64,000 nucleotides of DNA, from assembly GCA_015680685.1 (NCBI GenBank), contig MNCI01004855.1, positions 44,275 through 108,274 of the forward strand, read 5' to 3'. The notes beneath the pieces are model-generated. The model saw only the letters and a program-made list of their open reading frames with translations, was not told where the DNA came from and made no database searches. This document shows, in pieces, positions 44,350 through 54,417 of this stretch. This DNA is from Gnetum montanum (taxonomy: Eukaryota; Streptophyta; Gnetopsida; Gnetales; Gnetaceae). Position 1 is the stretch's first letter. Every line of letters begins with the position of its first letter. Made by a program: the position numbers and the translations under genes.

Positions 44350-45737
44350 AGTTATAAAAACAAAGAGGCATCAATGTTGAGGACTTGAACACAACCAATT
44401 GTTATTCAAATATATCCTAGATTTAGAGTACCTTCAAAATCATGAGAGGAAGATTAGATAGATTATTATTATGCACAGTTGCTACTACACTATTCTTTTA
44501 GAAATGTAGGATTTGATCTAGGAAGAAATGATAATGAAATTAAACTAAAATGAATTTCTATGAAAGATGTTATACTATACATATCATCTCATATCCATGT
44601 AAAATCTTTATGGCTAGCATTCCATATATTTGTAATGTTGGATGTTGTGTATCAATAAAGGAAAGATGATCCATGAGAATAAAGATATAGAAATGTTTTC
44701 ATGAATATACCAAAAGAAAAACTCTATGATGTTGATTATGATTTTTTGAGCTTGAAGATGGATATTCCATCAGCATCAGATGGGCAAGAGGATTTTGTAC
44801 TTTTGTTTGATACAAAGGATGAGGGACATATGAATGATGAAAAGGTATTGTTAAAGTTATAAAAGTTAGTTGCATGGTACATAGTAGATATAAAGGCAAA
44901 TGATGTTAGATTCTAGGATGATGGAGAAGGAGAATTAGATCAAGTTGTATTTATTCATGAAACTATAAGGATTATGCTTATTAATCTATGACTAAAAGTA
45001 GGATTAAATGGTATAGTAGAAAAATAATTTAAAATCCCCATTGTAAGAAAAGAGATACCAATGTGGAGGACTCAACCACAACCAATTGCTATCAAAGTAT
45101 ACTCTAGATTTAGAGTACCTTTAAAAATAGGAGAATAAAAATTGATAGATTAATGTTGGGAATAATTACTATTGCACTATATTTTTAGAGATGTGAGACG
45201 TAATATAAGAAGAAATGATAATGAAATTAAAATAAAATGGATTTCTTTGAAAGTTGTTATAGTATAACTATCATCTCAAATCCATGTAAAATATTTATGG
45301 TTAGCATTCAATACATTTATAATGTTGGATGCTATCTATCGAAAGGGGAGATGATACATGATAGCAAAGATTTAGAGAATTTTTGATGAATATACAAGGA
45401 AAAATCAATGATTATAATTATGATTTTTTGAGCTAAAAATGGATCTTCCATTGACATGAGATGTGCAAGATGGGTTTAAGGATTTTATCCATTTGTTTGA
45501 TAGAAAGAATAAGGTTCATACATATTATGAAAAATTATTGCTAAAATTATAGAAGCTAGTTGCATGGTGCATAGTAGATAGAAATACAAATGGTGTTAGA
45601 TTTTGAAATAATGGATAAGGAGAATTAGATTTAGTTGTATTTATCTATGAAACTACAAGGGTTATCCTTATAGTTAATCTATGACTAGAAGCAAGATTGA
45701 TTAATGATGTATTATAAGATATTAAAAAATAATTTAT
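44350..45737. repeat. Diverged tandem duplication, period about 687 bp
   Basis: AAGAAATGATAATGAAATTA occurs at 44523 and 45210, and the order of words is kept across both units. On the plus strand both encode a similar peptide (YDFLSLKMDIPS near 44735, and YDFLS-KMDLP near 45420; then KLVAWYIVD and KLVAWCIVD), so an exon-like stretch was duplicated. Family not recognised. Confidence 0.75.
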
Positions 45738-46600
45738 AGTCCCCACTAGAAACCTCCACAACTACCATCATATATTATTATTAAGTTTACCTCTTACATT
45801 GAAATACTATATGATTAATAACATCCTTGATAAGTATCCATTCTATTGATCATATGTGGAGGATCTCACCAACTATCATTGAGATTAATATAGGCTTTAA
45901 CTATATATAAGTCATAGAGAATAACCTTATAGAAAGCATATGTAGATGTTAGTAGTAAAGAAATAATAGGTGTTACATTTATAACACTATNCATAAAAAC
46001 AATCTCTAACTTAACAACTACCTTTAGAAAATTGGATTGATGTATAACTATGCATAAAGTATTTTTAATTTTTTATGTTTAAATGGTCTCTTTAAGTGAT
46101 GACTAGTGATCACTAGATTAGTTATATATTTATAATATATATTAATAGTTTAGCTGAGAAAATCATCTTTGTTAACAAGTAATAAGGTATTTGAATAAAA
46201 TATTTCATAGCTTTTATGCAATTGCTATGTTTGTAGCCTTGGGCATATCCTATATATGCATGTACTTTCCCAAGAAAATGTATAATGCATGACAATCTAT
46301 AAGCCAGAAACAAAGTGTAGATGTTGAGGTCATTAACATTGATGAATGAATGGTAAAAGCAGAGACCTTATTTAAAAATAAAACATAGTAAAGACAAGCT
46401 AGTAAAATAATTCCTCTAATTCAAGGATTAAATTTGATGGATTTATAGCACCTGTAGCATAATGTCCTACCTCATTATGTCACCACAAATATTTAAACAT
46501 ATATTTGCCTTAATTATTTTGATTTTCTTTCAAAATGTATTCCTATGATCATGCATTAGTAAAGGTTAAAACATAGGGCATGGCTTAAGAAAATGGTATA

Positions 46601-46605
46601 GTTGG
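46601..46605. other. Target-site duplication, left (GTTGG)
   Basis: GTTGG directly before TGATGAGTGG. The same five bases follow the other end at 52297-52301. Confidence 0.88.
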
Positions 46606-47252
46606 TGATGAGTGGCGAGGTATCCATACACTCAACCATACAAATATGAATGTTCATGAATGATCCGATCAAACTCTGTAGATGGGCTAGTTGTGGTATC
46701 TAGATAGTTACACATTGATTACAGTTCACTGTCTTCCCACTTGGACTAGTATTTGCTTTGTCACATATGATTTAGTCTAGAGTGAGGTGTATGATGTGGT
46801 CCTAAACTAGTGATACTCTTAGAGGGAATGGAAAATAACTTTGTTTAAGCTAAGAGGGAATGGGAGGAGAGAATCTAAGCTAGCCTAAGTGCGATGAGCA
46901 TTTGTCCTTCATCATCTGTACACATCTTGGACCTCATGTACTACTCACCAAGCGCACATCATAGGTACACTACTGGGATACCAAGTAGTCACACTCAAAT
47001 AAAGGTTCTGTAGAATTACAATCATCACACTATAGGAATGCACTAGGGAAAGAGTTGAGATGAACTAAAAATGACAAAAAGACTTTAGTCTAACACTAAC
47101 TCCTCTATGACTCTTCCGTGCACCCAATTGTGTATTTATAGGCTCACACAGGAACCACAATATCATGTATCTGATATCACTAGTAAGGCCGCGATAGCGT
47201 GTACTCAATATTTAGAGTTCAATATCGAAGCCTGATAAATCATGGTTTATCA
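46606..47252 (-). repeat. 3' LTR of copy C (647 bp, deleted form)
   Basis: Begins TGATGAGTGG and ends GGTTTATCA. Compared with 51461-52296 it lacks about 178 bp between two CACACT copies, plus a few bases near 46950. TATA box on the minus strand at 47133-47140. Confidence 0.9.
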
Positions 47253-47441
47253 TACCCTCACAACTGAATGAAAACTCATCCTTGACTCGAAAAAAATGAG
47301 AACAAGCCCCATTGATTACACAGTGGATAGGTATGGGATTATTGACTGACTAGGAATTTATTCATGTCATAGTGGAGGATTGCATAGAAAAAAATTGGAA
47401 CATGGACACAAAATTACAAAAGTACAAAACTTTATTGGAAC

Positions 47442-47878
47442 TCATGTTGTTCCAATTGGTGGTGGTTCCTCCATAGGTCACTTCCCTTTATCTTGTGCTC
47501 CAAGTTTTTGAATTTGATGTCTCTAAAGGAGTTCCTGGAGCTTTTCCTCTTTAGTTTGGGGGTCCTGTGCTATCCATGCTGATGCTCCAATATTTGATGG
47601 AGTTGTCACCTCACATAGACATGGTAATTGTGGGAACATATAATTTGCCTTGACATGACATGCCACAAATAGTTATTCTTCTTCTTCATAGGCTCAAGCC
47701 TTGACCTCTCCACCTTTTTCTTGATTAGATTTTGTAGTGATAGGAGTTCCTTGATGGATGCTGAATGATTGTGCCTCCTACTCTACATGTTCTACATGAG
47801 GTCCTTGGCCTTTGCCTTCCCCTGGGTGTTCAGTTGCACATTGAGACGGTCCTCCTTGTTGTCCTCTTTTAGGGGCTA
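47442..47878 (-). pseudogene. Extra ORF of copy C, internally deleted
   Basis: Only the two ends remain. The C-terminus ends GTT-TGA at 47442-47444 after EPPPI, like B and E. Above about 47710 the sequence matches the N-terminal part (RRGRR-like, then AQSFSIHQ in B; compare 47740-47880). The start ATG is lost, and the acceptor-like TTATAG ends at 47879. The conserved domain is missing, so no product is expected. Confidence 0.65.
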
Positions 47879-49329
47879 CTATAATCACACAAAGATCAAT
47901 TATTACTAAGGTTTTTGAAAGAATTTCTAATTTTTCATACCTGACTCATTTCCTTTAATAAATGTTGAATTCTTTGCTTAGTGTGATTTTAGAGTTAGAA
48001 TTTTTTTTTCAAGGAAGTTTCCCTAAAAGTTTAATGTTGGACTTAATTCATTTAGGTAACACATAAAAGGACATGTAATGGTTTTTAGGAATGTTTGATA
48101 AAATGATGACAAAGGAAAGAATATATTTAGCAATGAAGTACTCAAAGGGTATAAAATGATGTGGTGGTGTGCAACAAGTACAAATTACAAAAGTGATGCA
48201 AGTGGGTCCTCCCAAAAGCAGTTTCCTACCTATCATGCCCTTACATAACTATACCAAAAAATGTTTGTAGGTACTAAAAGGTTTAAATGTAATCTCCACC
48301 AGTTGCACAAAGCACACACATGTAGATATGACTGTGATGAGATATGAATTCAATGCTACACAAGACATGAGTCACAAATACATGAACAACAAGATGAGGT
48401 GAATAGTAGAAGGGATTGTAGAGATTGGGAAATGAGGTAATTGACCCAGGGCACAATGAATCTTGAGTGTAGTATGTGATTAATTTGTCATTAGCCTATT
48501 GCTCCAAAATCAAGACAAAGTCCATTCCTTCTATCAGTGACGTCACATTGCTTCATCCAATGATGGACAACCATAAGAGCACCATGAAAACAAGGTGTAT
48601 GATCACTTGGTATTTCATTCAAAGGAGGAGTGATTTGGAATTTTTTTGCAGCACATTTGTTTTTATCTGGCTGCTTTGGCACACTTTCTCTTCTTTCTCC
48701 TTTTTTTATGTGTAATCCAGAGAAGCCACCTACCTTTAGGCATGGATGCATGTCTTTCTAGTGGGACCTCCTAGAAGAGCATTAGGTTTCTTTTATTTAG
48801 TGCCTTTATTACTCTTACTCCCATTTTTCATTAGATATACATGGATCTTACTACAACCAGGCTGCATGATAACTCCGATAGATGTCACCAAAGAGAATCC
48901 ACAAGTCCCCTTGATGTCACACCCTCACCATTTCCTCTTAGTCCATCATTTTTCGCTTTGGTCATAATGAGTACAAAAGTTATTTTAAGTTTTCATGATG
49001 ACAAGAATAGCATTGTACCTAGAGTAGAACCTCTTATTAATAGGATGGTTGGGTGGATGTGGTGGGCTCACTGTCCAAATAATTAGCCACTAAGACTTGA
49101 TAACATAGAACAACACCTCAACCAATGAGTCACATGAGTGTTTTATTCATAGATGAGATTACTCATATAAAGATAAAAAGATAAAAAGCTAAAACAAAAA
49201 ATAAAAAGATAAAACAACAAATTGAAAGATGAAAACTAGAAAATAAAAAAATGTAAAATTAAAGAAAAGGAAAAACATTTATTAATTCTCTTATTTAGAA
49301 TGGGGGATATCCTCCATAAGTAAAATTTT
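47879..49329 (-). other. Noncoding spacer, copy C
   Basis: Possible mini-intron 47879-47940, conserved block 48196-48250, then sequence collinear with A 3050-4030, including the A-rich stretch 49160-49270. No gene. Confidence 0.6.
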
Positions 49330-51326
49330 GATCATAGTGAGAGTTAATAAATGGAATGGTTGGATCCATGCATTTTAAAAATATTGGTGTATGGTCATAT
49401 CCAAACCACTAGGTGTCCTTTGATGTGGTGGTTGGAATGTACCTAATTTGGGGTTTACACACTTGATTAAAGTAGGCATAATGGGGAAAATTATGAGATT
49501 TAGACATGTGATAAGGAGTTGACCCACTACAGCACCCATGACTGTAAGTTGGTATGCAAGGATTAATATGTGTCCCTACATCGTTATATTCATTGGGCTG
49601 CATGGTTGTTGGAGTGTTGATTGGTGGCCCTGATAAGGTAATAGGAGGCAGCATGTTCCAAGAGACAGATGCATCACAGTGTTGAACTTGCATTTGGTTG
49701 GAGGGTGCAGTGGTTTCAGAACCATGTTGTCTCTTTCTTTGGTCATGCCTAAAGAAATGATGCATTTGACATTGTGGAGGATCCCCTTTGCTATTGACTG
49801 TAGTAGCACAAGTAACGTTTGTGGGTTGGTGCTATGGTGCAAAACCTTCTGGTACTGGTGGAAATGTAGAAGGAGGTGAAGGATAAGAATATTGAGGGTG
49901 AGAAGAAGTGTAAGGCACATGAGGTATTGATCGTCTTGGATAGGATATGGGTTGATAGTATTTAGGAGAATGATAACAACGTGGTGAGATAGAGGATGTT
50001 GACCTGGTTGAGGAAATAGGATGCTGAACCTAATAAGTGCTTAGGTTCAGATGATATGAAGGGTGTGACCAGTTTGGAGGTGGCCTCCCCCATAATTGGG
50101 ATTTTTTCCATTGTGATTGAACACAGTATTTTTGTACAAACTTTGGATGTAACATTCTTCCCTAATGCTAATTTAAATGTGACAATATTGGGCATTGAAC
50201 TTTGGGGTGATTGTATAGGAAAATGTTACATTGATATGTATGATTAGGAGTTGAATTCTTATTCTCTTCAACCCTTATTTCCAATTGTCTAAGGGTGTTG
50301 TGTCCTACTTCTTGGTTCTTCGTGGTTCTACCTCTAATAGTGTTGGCATATTCTTCACATTTTTCATGTATCCATTTTGTCATCTTATTGACCTTTGTCT
50401 CAATTTCGTTTAATGATTGTAGAAATGGCAAAGGTGGTTCCACCTCCTTAAGGTGAGTTTATTTCTCCTCTTCATGATTATGGACCTTTGCTAATCCAAG
50501 ATTTTGATCCCATTGAGAGCTTTCAACATTCTCCCATTTAGCCATTTCTCCTTCTTCTTTTGCTACCCACTTAATAAGCTCTTGGAATTGATGGGTTCCT
50601 AGCTCATATAGTTGACCTGGGGCATACATCCCTAGGGTCTCCCTTGTTTCATTGTGGAGCCCATCCATGATGTGGAACATTAGCCTTTCCTCAGAGAATC
50701 CATGGCTTGTGCAATTTTTAATAATGAATAGTATCTTTCTAAGGCCATGTCCAAGTGTTCATGTTTCCCTTGTTTCCATTCTTGGATTTGTCTCCTCAAG
50801 GTTGACACTCTTGCATAGGTTTGTTATCTTTCATTGAAGATTTCTACCATTGTTAGCCAATGTTGAATCGATTTTGGCCTTGAGGACCTGTACCATACTT
50901 TTTCTTGGCCAACGAGTGTCATAGGAAAGAGCTTAATTTTTTCATACCCATTATCAATATTGGTCCATACACAGACATCATGGAAGGCTTATAATTGATG
51001 TTGCGGATCTAAATCATAGCCTCTAGAAAACTTGGAAAAGTTGTTTAAATCAAGCCTGGGTAGATGAATTTTCTTAAGATGCCTACAAGATATTTGAACA
51101 ACCTCTTGTATATGCATTAGGTTCTTAGTGGCCAGTAGAGTTTCATCGTCACTAGGTATGTTATGAGTTGGTAAGTTGGGATGATGTTGTCTTTGTTTAT
51201 GTACATAGGAGGCCCCTGCATTAGGTTGAGTACTCCAAACTTTGTCTTCATCATCATATAATTCATTGGTTCTCCAATGAATTTCCTTAGTTGTTGTTGC
51301 ATTATCATAGTCTTGTGAGAGAGACT
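49330..51326 (-). pseudogene. gag, copy C (broken)
   Basis: Collinear with gag of A. The start codon corresponding to ATG in A is AAG at 51324-51326. The core includes MDGLHNETRETLGMYAPGQLY (50580-50665 region) and EEGEMAKWENVESSQWDQNLGLAK. The C/H element QCNIFLYNHPKVQC (near 50195-50240) is the best preserved of the family. The C-terminal IRYIPTTTSKDT lies at 49409-49450. A stop interrupts 50456-50459, and several frame changes occur. Confidence 0.82.
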
Positions 51327-51440
51327 TTGTTGTGAATCGTGTATGGCTTAATTCAAATTAATTTCTTTTGTAAGAGATATATTGTGAATACTTTATTACA
51401 ATGATATTGTATGATATAACTAATCTAAATAACTAGCACT

Positions 51441-51460
51441 GTCCCTAGCAATGGTGCCAA
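51441..51460 (-). other. Primer-binding site, tRNA-Asp-like, copy C
   Basis: Minus-strand TTGGCACCATTGCTAGGGAC directly after the LTR end. It matches the tRNA-Asp site except mainly at former CpG positions. Confidence 0.82.
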
Positions 51461-52296
51461 TGATGAGTGGCGAGGTACCCCTACACTCAACCATATGAAT
51501 ATGAGCATTTACGCACAATCTGGTTGAACTCTATAGACAAGCTGGTTATGGTATCTAGATAGTTACACATTGATCATAGTTTGTTGTCTTCCCACCTAGA
51601 CTAGTATTTGCTTTGTCATGTATGGTTTAGTCTAGAGTGAGGTGTATGATGTGGTCCTAGAGTAGTGCTACTCCCAGAGGCAATGGAAAATAACTTTGTT
51701 CAGGCTAAGAGGGAAATGGAGGAGAGAATCTAAGCTAGCCTAAGTGTGATGAGCATCCATCCTTAATCATCCATACACATCTTGCACCTCGTGTACTACT
51801 ACTGTAATTCCCAAGCGCATGTCCTAGGTATACTAGTGGGATACCAAGTAGTCACACTTAAATGCTCATGATTAAGTTGTATTCATTCTACATTTAATAA
51901 CAAGGATAGGAGAGGAAGGTAAAGAGATATTAAGTAAGAAAGTAATAAATAATAGTTAAAACTAAGTGAATGCTACAATGATGAAGTAATCTTAATCTTT
52001 ATTGTTGTTCATGCGTGTGTCCAAGTACATCACACTTGAATAAAGGTTCCATACAATTACAATCATCACACTGTGGGCATGCACTTGGGAAAGAGTTGAG
52101 ATGAACTAAAAATGAAAAAAAAAAGACTCTAATCTAACACTAACTTCTCTATGACTCTCTCATGTGCCCAATTGTGTATTTATAGGCTCACATAGGAACC
52201 ATGATATCATGTATCCGATATCACTAGTGAGGCTGCAATACCACGTACTCGATATCGAGGGTCAGATATCGTAGGCTGACAAATCATGGTTCATCA
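51461..52296 (-). repeat. 5' LTR of copy C (836 bp)
   Basis: Begins TGATGAGTGG and ends GGTTCATCA. TATA box on the minus strand at 52177-52184. It keeps the segment 51853-52030 that the 3' LTR lacks. Confidence 0.92.
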
Positions 52297-52301
52297 GTTG
52301 G
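52297..52301. other. Target-site duplication, right (GTTGG)
   Basis: Matches 46601-46605. Confidence 0.88.
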
Positions 52302-53314
52302 TATACCTACATCATGCACATTAGCAAAGGTTAAAACATAAACAATGCTTACTAAAATTGCTATAAGGATAAACTTGTTTTATAGATTAGATAAATTTTG
52401 TTTTTTCTTTTATTTTTCAAAATTTTCTTTCTTCTTTTTAGTTACAAAAATATTTATGTACGTTTATGTATATTTAAGAATTCATAAAAACATTAATAGT
52501 TTAAAAAATATTAAAGATAAGCTATTGTAATCTTATATATTTGACTAATTACATGTATGTTTTGAGATTTTTGAGGACTTTGAATTTCCAATTTCATACC
52601 AAATAACTATATGTACCCCACTACATATATTGAATACAATTGGTTTGCCAATATAATACCCATTAGAATTGAATATGAGACTTGAAAACTAAAAGGTGCA
52701 TGCTCTAATCCATTCAGCAATACCTTATTGTAAGTATAAATGCCATCATTCTAGTGCCATGTTCTTGAAAAATAAATATAAATTAAAATACATTAAAATA
52801 ATGAAACCCCAAGAAAGGTACTACATATTTAAATGAAGTTTTAAAAGGTACTATTTAATTTTTACCCTTCATGGATCGAAAATATGTGTTTTGAAAAATC
52901 ACTTGCTTACTATTTTAAAAGTGCTATTTGAAAAATGCATAGTAGGTATAGATAAATCACATAAGTTCTCCTTCAACATTAATAATATCTTTTTAAAACA
53001 TAGTTATTTGATCAAGTAAATGTATTAGATGGTAGATTTATTCTAATTATTTTATATTCTTTTTCTTCTCTAAGAAATTTAAGATAGACAACCAATGAAC
53101 TATCATTTGAGTTAAATTATTCTAATTATTATTTCTTAGAATATGATTGTAACATGATGGAAAATTATCAGTTTCATAACTATTCAAGATTATTCGTAAT
53201 CGCTTAGAAATAAGTCATAACAAAAAGATGTGACTTATTGTGGAAATCATTACGATGTTATTCATGGAACATAAGTAGTTGTCAATCAACCATGAAGTGA
53301 AGAGATGTGATAAG
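52302..53314. other. AT-rich spacer between copies C and E
   Basis: No gene. Contains a tRNA-like segment (52670-52724, minus strand). The first 50 bases resemble the flank before copy C (46549-46590). Confidence 0.55.
52670..52724 (-). ncRNA. tRNA-related fragment with A- and B-box-like elements
   Basis: Minus-strand GGTATTGCTGAATGGATTAG begins a tRNA-like 5' half with an A-box-like TGAATGGATTAGAGC. About 30 nt on is TTTTCAAGTCTC, like a B-box. The spacing fits a tRNA gene or SINE head. No acceptor stem was found, so it is probably a relic. Confidence 0.35.
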
Positions 53315-54204
53315 TGATGAGTGGTGAGGTACCCCTATGCCCAACCATATGAATCACAAAGTGTTCATGCATGATTTAGTAAAATTCCATGGACTTTATA
53401 ATTTTTAGTGCACTAGCCTTCTAGGAAGTAAAGCTTGCCCTAAGGTCATTCATTGTCTTCCTGATTACACTTGTAAAGTACAAAGGTATGGTTAAGTGAA
53501 ACTGAGACATATAATTTTTATCATTTTATGTTTTATGTTTTTGGGTGCTTGAAGAGAGAGAGAGAGAGAGATAGAGTAATTTAATGACTAATCTAGATTA
53601 ATTAACTAATTGGTCTCTAACTAATCCTAACATAAGCATCCATTCCTACTCTCTATACACATCCTAAACCCATATATCCACTATTGGATTACCAAGTGCT
53701 ACACTACTATGTGTACCAAGCAATAATGCTATTGGGATTACCAAGTGAATACATGCTATGTTCAAAGCGATTGTACTTATGTATTTAATCTATTTAGCTT
53801 ATCTTGATTAATTAGCTTAATAAAATTAATTAATAAAAAATGTTAAATAAATAATTGAAACTATTAAATGCATAGATGAAACATTTAAACTATCCAAAAT
53901 GCTAAAAGGTTTATCAAGAAGTTATTCTTTATTGCCACACACACTATCATGGTTAGGTACAATAGTGCTTAAAGAAAGATTTATACACTCAATGACTCCT
54001 ACTATGGGCACTTGGGAAACATATTCTAACTTTTGACTAAACAAACTACAAGAGATCTACTACTACTATGAAATCTAATGTCATAAATGCAGTTGGTGAG
54101 CATGTATTTATAGGCTAGGATAGAACCCTACATCGATGAGGCCATGTTGATGCAACTGACTATGTTGATGGGGCCTAGTCAACACAACAAACTATGTTTC
54201 ATCA
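53315..54204 (-). repeat. 3' LTR of copy E (890 bp)
   Basis: Begins TGATGAGTGG and ends GTTTCATCA. The inner side continues TACCCTGACAAC, like copy C. Contains a GA microsatellite at 53551-53576 and a minus-strand TATA box at 54105-54112, followed on the plus strand by CATCGATG, TTGATGCAACT and TTGATGGGGCC words. Confidence 0.88.
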
Positions 54205-54417
54205 TACCCTGACAACTAAATAAAAGAAATTCCTCAATTTCTTTACAAAATTGGGAAGGTATGGGATTATTGATTGGCTTTTAACATAACAAAACTAGAA
54301 AAAATAGACATAAAAAATTGAGTACCCAATGTACGAATCAACCACATTACAAAAATGAGCATGGTACAAAAATTTAGACAAGCACATCCTCTAATTACAT
54401 GAAGAAAAAAGAGAATA

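Larger units (their letters stand above)
41692..46600. other. AT-rich spacer with tandem duplications
   Basis: No gene recognised. Holds the 51-bp array (42588-42770), a tRNA-like segment (44153-44206) and two 687-bp units (44350-45737). The conserved-looking plus-strand peptide inside those units could not be assigned. Confidence 0.5.
46606..52296 (-). mobile_element. Athila-like retrotransposon, copy C, complete insertion (5691 bp)
   Basis: 3' LTR 46606-47252, truncated extra ORF, spacer, gag 49330-51326, primer site 51441-51460, 5' LTR 51461-52296, with GTTGG on both sides. No pol motifs. Compared with B, sequence jumps from the equivalent of about 7815 to about 10180 (near 47710), removing the Transposase_32-like domain. 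It also jumps across the equivalent of A 2100-2700 (near 48055), removing the promoter-like module. The deletions may pre-date insertion, so the copy could have been mobilised only by enzymes from another element. Confidence 0.92.

Noticed and set aside
53551-53576. GA microsatellite as a regulatory element
   Set aside because: Simple repeat within an LTR, absent from the other copies; nothing indicates a function.
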